Shown in pieces: positions 1 through 8,059 of a stretch of 64,000 bases of DNA (within the stretch, counting starts at the first letter, position 1; each line of letters starts with the position of its first letter). This stretch comes from Lachnospiraceae bacterium (lineage in GTDB: Bacteria > Bacillota > Clostridia > Lachnospirales > Lachnospiraceae), in assembly GCA_016282745.1 (NCBI GenBank), contig JAEELL010000143.1, positions 1 to 64,000 on the forward strand, given 5' to 3'. A model generated the notes under the pieces. The model was not told the DNA's origin, did not search any database, and saw only the letters and a program-made list of their open reading frames with translations. The position numbers and the translations under genes were made by a program.

Positions 1-652
1 ATTCATCTGACCATGTAAGTGTCCATACTTTAACTGCTTCTGAGGCTTTTGAGTAATCACTCTTCAATGTTTTTTTACCAGTTTTTGCCAATGCTTTAAC
101 CTTGAAATAATATGTTCCGGATTTTAAATCCTTCAGATCCACACTTGTCACTGATCCACCTTTTACAGTTGCAACTTTCTTGAAGCCTTTCTTTTCAGTT
201 GCAACTTTCTTGAAGCCTTTCTTTTCAGTTGTTGAACAGTATACTTCGTATCCTGTTGCATTTTTTACCTTAGTCCATGTAACTTTAGCCTGATCAATGC
301 CGGCAGTAGCTGATACTGCTTTTACCTTTGCAGGATTAACTGTTACTTTCACCTTTGCGCTTTTTGATGCACTCTTAACTGTGATTGTTACCTTTCCGGG
401 CTTAATTGCCTTTACAACTCCTTTTTTGGATACCTTGGCAATCTTTTTGTTGTCTGATTTAAATTTTACCTTTCCGGATGCTTTTACTACAATTTTGAAT
501 GATTCACCTGCTGTAATCTTCTTTGCTTTTCCATTAAGTATCTTCGGTGTTGTCGCTGAAGTTGTCGCCGCCCCGGTGTCATACACTCCCGCCGATGTCA
601 CTATCACTGCTGTTGCAAGCATAGTAGCTGTCGCCTTTTTAATGTTTCTCAT
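1..652 (-). CDS. Secreted GH16 glucanase, N-terminal part only (cut by window edge)
   Basis: This is the first 217 codons of a gene that runs off the left edge. The protein opens with a signal peptide (MRNIKKATATMLATA), then a bacterial Ig-like (Big_2) domain rich in Lys/Val at about residues 35-108 and an FN3-like domain at about 110-205. It ends as the GH16 catalytic domain begins (WTLTWSDE). It is collinear with the start of the 3819-5219 gene and almost identical in DNA, apart from a 30-bp in-frame insertion in the FN3 region. Family knowledge makes the complete product an exported endo-beta-1,3(4)-glucanase. The start is the ATG at 652, with a CTCCTTT-complement ribosome site just upstream. 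The catalytic residues lie outside the window, so activity cannot be judged. Confidence 0.9.
   Translation of the reverse strand, partial: MRNIKKATATMLATAVIVTSAGVYDTGAATTSATTPKILNGKAKKITAGESFKIVVKASGKVKFKSDNKKIAKVSKKGVVKAIKPGKVTITVKSASKSAKVKVTVNPAKVKAVSATAGIDQAKVTWTKVKNATGYEVYCSTTEKKGFKKVATEKKGFKKVATVKGGSVTSVDLKDLKSGTYYFKVKALAKTGKKTLKSDYSKASEAVKVWTLTWSDE
171..230. repeat. Two perfect 30-bp direct repeats inside GH16 copy 1
   Basis: The 30-bp unit at 171-200 is repeated exactly at 201-230. It duplicates ten residues (TEKKGFKKVA) in frame in the FN3-like domain. The paralogue at 3819-5219 has one copy, so the duplication is recent or polymorphic. Confidence 0.95.
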
Positions 653-705
653 AACTTACTCCTTTAGATTCTGTATTCTTATTTTTCATGTCTGAGACCC
701 TTAAA

Positions 706-734
706 ATTCTACCACAATTCGCACTGTCATATAA
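706..734 (-). promoter_or_regulatory. Probable promoter of GH16 copy 1 (extended -10)
   Basis: On the minus strand the -10 is TAGAAT (706-711) preceded by TGG, with a weak -35 TTATAT (729-734) and a 17-bp spacer. The same layout, TTATAT-17-TGG-adjacent TAAAAT, precedes the paralogue at 3819-5219, and a TGTGGTAAAAT element also lies upstream of the third copy. Conservation across paralogues supports the call; it is otherwise a pattern match. Confidence 0.5.
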
Positions 735-769
735 TGTCTTATTTTTATTATTACACACTCATTTTTTAG

Positions 770-870
770 TTGACGTAAATTAATCACCGAAACCGCTTAT
801 TTATAATCGCGAAAGCCAAACTTACATCTCCGCGAGCTTCGCATCCTTGCGGAGCATTTTCTCGTCGTGT
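770..870. repeat. Degenerate copy of a dispersed intergenic repeat
   Basis: This gap between the PEP-binding gene and GH16 copy 1 contains a GCTTATTTATAATCGCGAAAGC segment closely matching one at about 27447-27470. It also has a GCATCCTTGCGGAGC segment resembling one at about 47559-47575. No gene is visible here. Confidence 0.4.
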
Positions 871-946
871 AAACAATCGAATGTCAATAGGATATCATCA
901 AAAGGATATTGGCATTTAATCTGCTATACATTATAGGATATTAGCA

Positions 947-3526
947 TTACGATTTGCCATAGGTGATTAGCAAATGTTCATTGGAAATATCGTGATACAC
1001 CTCACATTTTTTATCTTTGACATCATACACATGAACAATATCTAAAAGTTCACCTTCTGCATCGAATTCTCCCACAATGTCTCTGCACTCCTCGAGCATT
1101 TCAGGTTTGTAATGAATCGTCTTATCATTATGGAAAATAGCAGTGTAAAGAATCTGTGCCTCAACTAAGTCCTGGAAAATGTGACTGCCATAGGACAATT
1201 CAGGATTGTATCCTGCTTTTGATTCCTCAACTTCACAAATAATTTCGTACGCACTGATATCAGAAAATGCCGTTGGCACCCCTAGTTCCGGCGAGCTTGT
1301 CCCCACGCGTCCCGGAACTATCAGCATCATATGTTTCTCCTGGTCTCGATATTTCCAATTAATTTTGCCTACTAATTTTGCCACTAAATCCTTCATTTTA
1401 TAAGGCATATTGTAATATTTGATAGGATCCACATACACAATCAAATCAAGTGCTGTTGTCTTCGGAATTCCCATTGAGGCTCCTTTGCTTTCAAGCAATA
1501 TATTATTTTCCGTAATGTCTGTCGGCATTACTGTAGTGACGCCCGTTTTTTGAAGTTGAAGCGGGCGGCATTGCAATAGATCAATGGAATACTCTCCATT
1601 TTCGGACATGTTTATTGTAAATTCCGTATCAACCGGATATTCATATTCCATTTGAATGCACTTAAGCATTCGCTTCATTTGATCCATCAGTGTTTCATTT
1701 TCCACAATGCCCTTGCAGGAAATGAATTTCACTTCACGGTTCCTTCCCATCTCCCTCAATCTTGATTCAGCATCATAGTCGTGCTCTAAAAGAATTCTGT
1801 CTAGGTACCTTGGCAAATCCATCTCTATTTCTTCGAGGGGCAATTTCTGTATGGTTTTTTCTGTCATATTAATTACTTCTGCTTTGCCCTGGGAAAATTT
1901 ATGTTTATCCGCAGATGATGAGTAAGATGTTTTTTGCGGCATGTCCAAATTGACTATTCGCGGATATGATCCTTCCGTTCTGTCTACCGCAGAAGTCCCA
2001 AGTCCCATTACCAGTCTCAGCATGCCTGCGGTTGGATCTGTGTCGCTCATAATTTTATATGGGCTGTAGGAATATCCAACCCCTGCTGCGCACGGCATAT
2101 AATTTGCACCATAATAAGAGCCGGAAACTCGCTGAACCAAAAGTGCCATCTGCTCGTCTCGCTTATCCAATCCTCTTCTTTTTCTGTAATCTAAGGCCGA
2201 CAGGCTCATTGTGCTGGCATATACAGTTTTAATGGCACGTTCAAATTCTTTTAAACGCTCTTCCAGAGTTCCCCTGTTAGCACAAAAAACTGACTCATAT
2301 TTTCCTGCAAATGCATTTCCAAATCCATCCTCTAATATACTGCTAGAGCGGATTATATAAGGATCCTGCCCATAATATTCTATTATTCTTTCGAACTGTT
2401 CCCTCATGGTATTTGAAAATGTTCCACTCATTATTTTCGATGCGAATTCATCTGCAAGTGTAAAAAATCCTTGCTCTGTCCTCTGCCTAATTCTCAAATT
2501 CCACAGTGCATTATCAACAATGTATGTGTAATACAAATCAGAACCAATGTAAAATGAATCATGGGGTTCAAGCACTTCGTCAATATCAGGTTCTTCATTT
2601 CTGATAATTGCCCTCGCCAAAAGCATTCCACAGGACTTTCCTCCTATCATACCCGTCCCAACCATGTGGTCTCTAACTGAAAAATAATCCTCCGGTCTGA
2701 AATGCTTCTTAACCATCTCACGCATTTTACTATCTCGAGTCATCATAATGTCACACATTCTGTTGCAATATTTAGTAATGTCCATTCCGTTTTCTAATAA
2801 AATTTTAGCTTTATTAAAAAACTGATCCCATGAATCAGAAAACTGTTCTTCCGCTGAGCGCTGCGCCATTCCAAGCGTCTGATAGAATCTGCTTGACTTC
2901 ACTCCGTCCAAAATTGGTCTAAACTGCCCTGTTTCCACATTGTAAGTGTGAGGCAAAAACATAGTCTCCGAATCTCTATTCCACACTTTTTCCGGTCGCA
3001 CATACACATTCTTTTTGTCCGAATACACGTCGAAAAATAATTGAGTGGTATCTAGTATCTTGTTAATTGCCTGAACCGAATGTTTTCCCCTAATAATAGG
3101 AAAAAAAGCCACTGTATCCAGTTCAAAAAGGAACGGACATGTAACTCTAAAGAAGTTTCCCATCATCAAGTCAGTAGCCCATGCTGCCTGAAGTTCCGAC
3201 AGGCAATCGAAAACATAAAAAGCGTCCTTACCCTCATTTTCAATCGCATTATGAATATCGACTGTAAAAGTCTCAAATCTATGAGACAACGTAATCTCAA
3301 TCACTTTAACTTCCGCCCTCTTCTCAACCAATTCCTCATGGCTTGCAAATCTAAAATAAATAATATTTCTTTTATCCTCAATCGCCTGATTAATATATGG
3401 TTCCACAAACATCTTGAACTCCGAAAGATTAGACACTCGCCAAACTACATTGTCGCCAAGCCTGATATTATCAATCGCCTTGTCAAATTCCGGTATTCCA
3501 CTTTTCACTCTGTCAAATGCCGCCAT
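947..3526 (-). CDS. PEP/pyruvate-binding-domain protein with degenerate KaiC-like N-terminus
   Basis: The 859-residue protein has two parts. Residues about 1-240 look like a RecA/KaiC-type fold (SGIPEFDKAIDN, then GDNVVW) but carry no Walker A GxxxxGK. Residues about 270-700 match the PEP/pyruvate-binding domain of PEP synthase and pyruvate phosphate dikinase, with the signature IRSSSILEDGFGNAFAGKYES. I see no swivelling phosphohistidine domain and no PEP-barrel, so it is not a complete PEP synthase. The C-terminus has a GRVGTSSPELGVP motif and YGSHIFQDLVEA. Such proteins occur in Firmicutes and anaerobes, often annotated as PEP synthase; substrate and role are unproven. It stands alone between GH16 paralogues, with an AAGGGGTG ribosome site before the ATG. 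Confidence 0.75.
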   Translation of the reverse strand: MAAFDRVKSGIPEFDKAIDNIRLGDNVVWRVSNLSEFKMFVEPYINQAIEDKRNIIYFRFASHEELVEKRAEVKVIEITLSHRFETFTVDIHNAIENEGKDAFYVFDCLSELQAAWATDLMMGNFFRVTCPFLFELDTVAFFPIIRGKHSVQAINKILDTTQLFFDVYSDKKNVYVRPEKVWNRDSETMFLPHTYNVETGQFRPILDGVKSSRFYQTLGMAQRSAEEQFSDSWDQFFNKAKILLENGMDITKYCNRMCDIMMTRDSKMREMVKKHFRPEDYFSVRDHMVGTGMIGGKSCGMLLARAIIRNEEPDIDEVLEPHDSFYIGSDLYYTYIVDNALWNLRIRQRTEQGFFTLADEFASKIMSGTFSNTMREQFERIIEYYGQDPYIIRSSSILEDGFGNAFAGKYESVFCANRGTLEERLKEFERAIKTVYASTMSLSALDYRKRRGLDKRDEQMALLVQRVSGSYYGANYMPCAAGVGYSYSPYKIMSDTDPTAGMLRLVMGLGTSAVDRTEGSYPRIVNLDMPQKTSYSSSADKHKFSQGKAEVINMTEKTIQKLPLEEIEMDLPRYLDRILLEHDYDAESRLREMGRNREVKFISCKGIVENETLMDQMKRMLKCIQMEYEYPVDTEFTINMSENGEYSIDLLQCRPLQLQKTGVTTVMPTDITENNILLESKGASMGIPKTTALDLIVYVDPIKYYNMPYKMKDLVAKLVGKINWKYRDQEKHMMLIVPGRVGTSSPELGVPTAFSDISAYEIICEVEESKAGYNPELSYGSHIFQDLVEAQILYTAIFHNDKTIHYKPEMLEECRDIVGEFDAEGELLDIVHVYDVKDKKCEVYHDISNEHLLITYGKS

Positions 3527-3552
3527 ATTAACACCCCTTTTCCACTAATCGT

Positions 3553-3610
3553 CCTTTGCCAATCACTTTGGATTTGCTAATTGCCCTTTGCCAATCACTT
3601 TGGATTTGCT
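3553..3610. repeat. Two identical 26-bp direct repeats
   Basis: The unit beginning CCTTTGCCAATCACTTTGG occurs at 3553-3578 and 3585-3610, 32 bp apart, directly upstream of the PEP-binding gene. Function is unknown. The surrounding gap (3527-3818) otherwise holds only the terminator of the GH16 gene. Confidence 0.85.
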
Positions 3611-3630
3611 TTGTTTTGCTCTTCACGGAT

Positions 3631-3672
3631 GATAAAAGGGCGCTCCACCACTATCGGTGAAACGCCCTTGTT
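3631..3672 (-). terminator. Intrinsic terminator of GH16 copy 2
   Basis: On the minus strand a long stem (AAGGGCG with an inner CACC/GGTG pairing) is followed by CCCTTTTATC. It lies about 150 bp downstream of the GH16 stop codon and before the PEP-binding gene start. Confidence 0.75.
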
Positions 3673-3818
3673 TCGAATTTAATTATATGTATTATGATAT
3701 CATTCATTTAGGACAAAATCAATTATCTAACCTTCATGGAATGAAAATAAAATTATGTCGTCAATATCAACACTTCTATAGTTTCTATTTTGCACTATTA
3801 AGTTTTAATTTGATTTTC

Positions 3819-5219
3819 TTATTGGTATACTCTCACATAGTCAATATAGAAGTAATCTTCTAATGTCTGAACGTCTCCGTTTTCGCTTACTACTGTCCAG
3901 CCTGTCGCATCATATGGCTTTGTATAGTCATATAAATCTGTCGCATTTCCACCGATTGCACAGTTTAAGATAAAGAAGAAGTCGTGGTTGAATGGCCAAT
4001 AATGTGATCTGATGTTTTCATTGTATTTTGAAGGATCATATACCCCTTTAGTTACTCCGTCTACCTGAAACTCGATTGATGTGTCTGTCCAGATTGCTGT
4101 GTATGTGTGGTAATCTGCAGCTGCCTGCGCCTGAGTAAGTCCTGTCACGTAAAATTTACTTCCGCCCGGTGCACCCGGTGCAGTTGGCATGCTGCCGAAA
4201 TATTGGCAGTGAATTGCCTGTGGAACACCAGCGTCCATTCCTTCCATGATATCAATCTCACCACATTTTGGCCAGATATTTGTATCACAATCAGCACCTA
4301 ACATCCATCCTGCAGACCATGTTCCCTTTGCCTTTGATGATTTTGCGCGAATCTCCATCTTACCGTATGTGAATTCTTTTTTGCCCTTTGTCTTAATTCT
4401 TGTAGAAGTTGCAGACTGAGCATCAAACTTTCTAGTTGCTTTGTTATAGTTGATTCTTGGAATGATTACAAGATTTCCGTCTTTAACTTCGTAATTGCCA
4501 CTACTTGTGTAATTCTGCCATTCCTGATTACCCCAACCATCGTTTCCATGTCCTGTTTCAAATGTCCAGTTGTTAGTATCAATTGAGTTTCCGTTGAATT
4601 CATCTGACCATGTAAGTGTCCATACTTTAACTGCTTCTGAGGCTTTTGAGTAATCACTCTTCAATGTCTTTTTTCCTGCTTTTGCTAATGCTTTTACCTT
4701 GAAATAATATGTTCCGGATTTTAAATCCTTCAGATCCACACTTGTCACTGATCCACCTTTTACTGTCGCAACTTTCTTGAAGCCTTTCTTTTCAGTTGTT
4801 GAGCAGTATACTTCATATCCTGTTACATTCTTTACCTTAGTCCATGCAACTTTGGCCTGATCAATGCCTGATGTAGCTGATACTGCTTTTACCTTTGCAG
4901 GATTTACTGTCACTTTCACCTTTGCACTTTTTGATGCACTCTTTACCGTGATTGTTACCTTTCCGGGCTTAATTGCCTTTACAACTCCTTTTTTAGACAC
5001 CTTTGCAATCTTTTTGTTTTCGGATTTGAATTTTACCTTTCCGGATGCTTTTACTACAATTTTGAATGATTCACCTGCTGTAATCTTCTTTGCTTTTCCA
5101 TTAAGTATCTTCGGTGTTGTCGCTTGAGTTGTCGCCGCCCCGGTATCATACACCCCTGCTGACGACACTAGCACTGCTGTTGTAAGCATAGTAGCTGTTG
5201 CTGTTTTTAAAGATTTCAT
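3819..5219 (-). CDS. Secreted GH16 endo-beta-glucanase (Big_2-FN3-GH16), copy 2
   Basis: The 466-residue exported enzyme has a signal peptide (about 1-29), a Big_2 domain (about 36-107), an FN3-like domain (about 110-198) and a C-terminal GH16 domain (about 200-466). The catalytic signature is GEIDIME: E321 is the nucleophile, D323 the helper and E326 the acid/base; H337 follows. Family knowledge predicts cleavage of beta-1,3- or mixed beta-1,3-1,4-glucans such as laminarin, lichenan or cereal glucan outside the cell. The start has AAAGGAGAG nine bases upstream. The gene is flanked by a near-identical truncated copy and a divergent one. Its own terminator lies at 3631-3672. Confidence 0.93.
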   Translation of the reverse strand: MKSLKTATATMLTTAVLVSSAGVYDTGAATTQATTPKILNGKAKKITAGESFKIVVKASGKVKFKSENKKIAKVSKKGVVKAIKPGKVTITVKSASKSAKVKVTVNPAKVKAVSATSGIDQAKVAWTKVKNVTGYEVYCSTTEKKGFKKVATVKGGSVTSVDLKDLKSGTYYFKVKALAKAGKKTLKSDYSKASEAVKVWTLTWSDEFNGNSIDTNNWTFETGHGNDGWGNQEWQNYTSSGNYEVKDGNLVIIPRINYNKATRKFDAQSATSTRIKTKGKKEFTYGKMEIRAKSSKAKGTWSAGWMLGADCDTNIWPKCGEIDIMEGMDAGVPQAIHCQYFGSMPTAPGAPGGSKFYVTGLTQAQAAADYHTYTAIWTDTSIEFQVDGVTKGVYDPSKYNENIRSHYWPFNHDFFFILNCAIGGNATDLYDYTKPYDATGWTVVSENGDVQTLEDYFYIDYVRVYQ

Positions 5220-5273
5220 AACTCTCTCCTTTCAATTCTGTATTCTTATTTTTCAGGTCTGAAACCTTTGAAC

Positions 5274-5302
5274 ATTTTACCATAATATGTAAAGTCATAT
5301 AA
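5274..5302 (-). promoter_or_regulatory. Probable promoter of GH16 copy 2
   Basis: The minus strand shows -10 TAAAAT (5274-5279) preceded by TGG, a 17-bp spacer and -35 TTATAT (5297-5302). The arrangement is shared with the paralogue promoter at 706-734. Confidence 0.5.
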
Positions 5303-5404
5303 TACCTTATTTTAAATTTAGGCTACTCATTTTTTAGATAATAATGTGATATTATTAAGTCTTTTGCACCTATTTAGTAAATACACTTTTTATTAGATTA
5401 TCAT

Positions 5405-5433
5405 TTGACTTTTTTTTATTATAAATATATTAT
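5405..5433 (+). promoter_or_regulatory. Probable sigma-A promoter of the plus-strand island
   Basis: TTGACT (5405-5410), a 17-bp spacer and TATTAT (5428-5433) form a near-consensus promoter. It reads toward the small ORF and the VanZ-like gene. It also shows that translation cannot begin at the ATG that overlaps the -35 box. Confidence 0.6.
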
Positions 5434-5467
5434 ATTCCATGGTAAGAAAATAATATACGAACTTGCA

Positions 5468-5740
5468 ATGAGTGGACATTACAAAGCAACAAGAAGCAGT
5501 GCAGATTTTGCCATCCATACTACCACAAATAAAAGCAACTCAAATTATTTCACCATCAAACAATTTAAATACAAATTTTTTGATGACAATGAGTTTATTA
5601 CTAAAAAATCAATATATTGTGCAAAAGATTCAGATGGTTATTGTTCTTTTAGTACAACTAAAAATACAAGTTATACTTATGAATTTTGGAAGTTCGAGGA
5701 TGGAAAATATGTAGTGGGTTCTGGAACATTAACATACTAA
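5468..5740 (+). CDS. Small hypothetical protein upstream of VanZ-like gene
   Basis: This 90-residue ORF begins MSGHYKATRSSADF and is polar and aromatic, rich in Tyr, Thr, Ser and Lys, as in a small beta-rich extracellular protein. No signal peptide is visible from this start and no clear ribosome site precedes it, so it may be the tail of a larger degraded gene. I do not recognise a family. It lies just downstream of a good plus-strand promoter and 13 bp before the VanZ-like gene, so the two are probably co-transcribed. An overlapping ORF in another frame looks like a shadow. Confidence 0.45.
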   Translation: MSGHYKATRSSADFAIHTTTNKSNSNYFTIKQFKYKFFDDNEFITKKSIYCAKDSDGYCSFSTTKNTSYTYEFWKFEDGKYVVGSGTLTY

Positions 5741-5753
5741 ATGGAGGAAATTT

Positions 5754-6335
5754 ATGATTGGACCACGTTTTATTGCAATTTTCTTTGCATTTATATTAAT
5801 CAATTTTGCATTTATCGGAATAATTAATTCAGACTTAAAAAACAAACAATATTTATCCTTATTTGGCTGTATTTTTTCATTAATGATTATAGTTTCAGTT
5901 TGTTATTTTCCATTTCCATCCCAAAGTTCACTTATAGAGTCGATGATTGAGGAAAATGAAGGACTTTCCAACAACTTTATTCCATTCAAATCAATAGTAT
6001 TAATGATCAAAGATGCTATAGAGTATAAGATGTACGGTGTTATATGTTATCAAATTTTTGGAAACATAATACTATTTATGCCACTGAGTTTTTCCCTTTT
6101 TTATTATTTGAAAGAAAATAATAAATTTTTCAAAGTTCTATGTTGTGTTATATTTACAAGTACCTTTGTAGAAGCGGGACAATATTTTGTAAACACTGTA
6201 ATTGAAGTAAACTATAGAAGTGTTGATATTGATGATATAATTTTAAACACTTTGGGTGGCATCATAGGTTTTTGCTTTGCATATTCAATCATTCCTATGT
6301 TTAAAAATTTACTTAACAAAATAACAAAAAAATAA
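5754..6335 (+). CDS. VanZ-like family membrane protein
   Basis: The 193-residue protein has about five hydrophobic segments. The VanZ-like signature is the run NIILFMPLSF, then EAGQYF, then RSVDIDDIILNTLGGIIG. VanZ gives low-level teicoplanin resistance in enterococci, but most VanZ-like proteins have no known function. A strong site, TGGAGG, lies seven bases before the ATG. The gene and the small ORF before it are the only plus-strand genes in the window, placed between two GH16 paralogues, and end in a plus-strand terminator. This suggests a self-contained inserted unit. Confidence 0.8.
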   Translation: MIGPRFIAIFFAFILINFAFIGIINSDLKNKQYLSLFGCIFSLMIIVSVCYFPFPSQSSLIESMIEENEGLSNNFIPFKSIVLMIKDAIEYKMYGVICYQIFGNIILFMPLSFSLFYYLKENNKFFKVLCCVIFTSTFVEAGQYFVNTVIEVNYRSVDIDDIILNTLGGIIGFCFAYSIIPMFKNLLNKITKK

Positions 6336-6350
6336 TGCGAACAAATTTTT

Positions 6351-6381
6351 AAACTCCAAACTAAAAAGTTTGGAGTTTTTT
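6351..6381 (+). terminator. Intrinsic terminator after VanZ-like gene
   Basis: An 11-bp perfect stem (AAACTCCAAAC / GTTTGGAGTTT) with a TAAAA loop is followed by T residues, 15 bp past the VanZ stop codon. Confidence 0.85.
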
Positions 6382-6507
6382 CATATTCGCTCATATTCAA
6401 ATCTACTTATTTTGTTCTTTTTTTCCACATAAGTTGAACGATGCAACATTTTTTTAGTGGGTTGTTCAAGAATAACCTAACCACTCCAGTCTTTGGTTTC
6501 ACTTCTT

Positions 6508-7899
6508 CTATTTATAAACTCTCACATAATCAACATAGAAATAATCTTCCAATGTCTGAATATCTCCCTCTTCTTTTACAACTGTCCATCCCGTAGGTTC
6601 ATATCCATCAGTCTTATCTAAACCTGAACTATATCCACCTATTGCACAACTCAAGCCAAAGAAGAAGTCGTGATCAAATACCCAATAATGTACTTTTTTC
6701 TCAGCTGAATATTTTGAAGGATCATATTTGCCTACGTATCGGCCATCAACAGAGAATTCCAAATATGTATCAGTCCACTCAACTGTATATGTATGATACT
6801 CATCTGCTGCCATTTGCTTTGTGAGACCTGTATCATAGTTCTTATTCCCTGACATTGGGCTACTACCATAATATGGAATCCAAAAAGCCTGTGGTACACC
6901 GCTATCAAGGACTGCAAGGAAGTCAATCTCTCCGCATTTTGGCCATATATTTGTATCACAATCCGCACCTACCAGCCAGCCAGACGAATAATTTCCTATT
7001 CCTTTTGCTGCTTTTGCACGAATTTCCATCTTACCATATTTAAATTCTTTTTTGCCTTTTGTGTTAATTCTTACAGATGTTGCACTGTCTCGCATAAATT
7101 TTTTTGTCGATTTGTTGTAATCTATTCTTGGAATGATAACAAGTTTACCATCTTCAAGCTTATAGTTATCGCCTTTAGAATCTGTATACTTTTCCCATTC
7201 ATCACTTCCCCAGCCATTATTTCCGTAACCTGTTTCAAATGACCAGTTATTTGTATCTATTGTCTTTCCATTAAATTCATCAGACCATGCCAATCTCCAA
7301 ACCTTTGTCGGAGCTGAAACTACCTTGGAGCCAAAATCACTTCTAAGCATTTTCTTTCCCACTTTTTTGTATGCTTTTACTTTGAAATAATATGTTCCCG
7401 AATCGAGATTAGCAATATCTGTTTCGGTGATGTTTTCTCCCTTTACAGTCTTTAAAATTTTAAAACCTTTGTTTTCATTTTGGGAAATATAGATTTCATA
7501 TCCTGTAATTCCTGACACTTTAGTCCATGAAACCTTAACCGTTCCCTCCTCGTTTGCTGTTGTATTTACTGCCTTAACGCTTTTTGGATTAACTGTAAAT
7601 TTAACTTTTTTAGTTTTCTTTGCTCCTTTAACAGTGATGGTAGCTTTTCCCGGTTTAACCGCCTTAACCATTCCTTTTTTTGTTACCTTAGCAACTTTCT
7701 TATCACTTGATTTAAACTTTACAGTCCCATTCTTCTTTAATTGTATCTTGCACTTATCGCCTACTGTTAACGTGTGCGCCTTTCCGTTTCTAATTTTGAT
7801 TGATGTTGCTGTAGCTGCTGTGACACTATACATATGTGTCGGTTCCACCAACAAAGTTGCTGTAAGTAAAACTGCAGTTGCTGTTTTTAATACTTTCAT
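6508..7899 (-). CDS. GH16-family secreted protein with lost acid/base residue (probable pseudoenzyme), copy 3
   Basis: This 463-residue paralogue has the same layout: signal peptide, Big_2 (about 36-106), FN3-like (about 108-200) and GH16 domain (about 202-463). The nucleophile E324 and helper D326 remain. The acid/base glutamate is replaced: the motif reads GEIDFLAVLD, with A329 where copy 2 has E326. The nearby His (H337 in copy 2) is W340. The A codon is GCA, one base from GAA. Without the acid/base, normal hydrolysis is not expected, so it may bind glucan rather than cut it; this is inference. Start: AAAGGAG eight bases before the ATG at 7899. An upstream in-frame start at 7938 lies before that ribosome site and is rejected. 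Confidence 0.88.
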   Translation of the reverse strand: MKVLKTATAVLLTATLLVEPTHMYSVTAATATSIKIRNGKAHTLTVGDKCKIQLKKNGTVKFKSSDKKVAKVTKKGMVKAVKPGKATITVKGAKKTKKVKFTVNPKSVKAVNTTANEEGTVKVSWTKVSGITGYEIYISQNENKGFKILKTVKGENITETDIANLDSGTYYFKVKAYKKVGKKMLRSDFGSKVVSAPTKVWRLAWSDEFNGKTIDTNNWSFETGYGNNGWGSDEWEKYTDSKGDNYKLEDGKLVIIPRIDYNKSTKKFMRDSATSVRINTKGKKEFKYGKMEIRAKAAKGIGNYSSGWLVGADCDTNIWPKCGEIDFLAVLDSGVPQAFWIPYYGSSPMSGNKNYDTGLTKQMAADEYHTYTVEWTDTYLEFSVDGRYVGKYDPSKYSAEKKVHYWVFDHDFFFGLSCAIGGYSSGLDKTDGYEPTGWTVVKEEGDIQTLEDYFYVDYVRVYK

Positions 7900-8059
7900 A
7901 CCTTTTTCTCCTTTTGATTCGTACTTTCTCCCTAACAATTATTTTACCACAAACGCTATTATAATAGAACAAACCTGTACTCCATAAATGTAAAACATTT
8001 GTAAAAAGAATGCCATCTATTTCAAAAGAAACGTTCCACACTTTCAAAAGGATTTTTTC

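Noticed and set aside
3080-3580. 166-codon plus-strand ORF opposite the PEP-binding gene
   Set aside because: Antisense to a conserved protein, composition not protein-like, no ribosome site.
5472-5714. Overlapping 80-codon ORF in another frame of the plus-strand island
   Set aside because: The composition is Ile/Leu/Gln-rich shadow; the other frame ends cleanly before the VanZ ribosome site.
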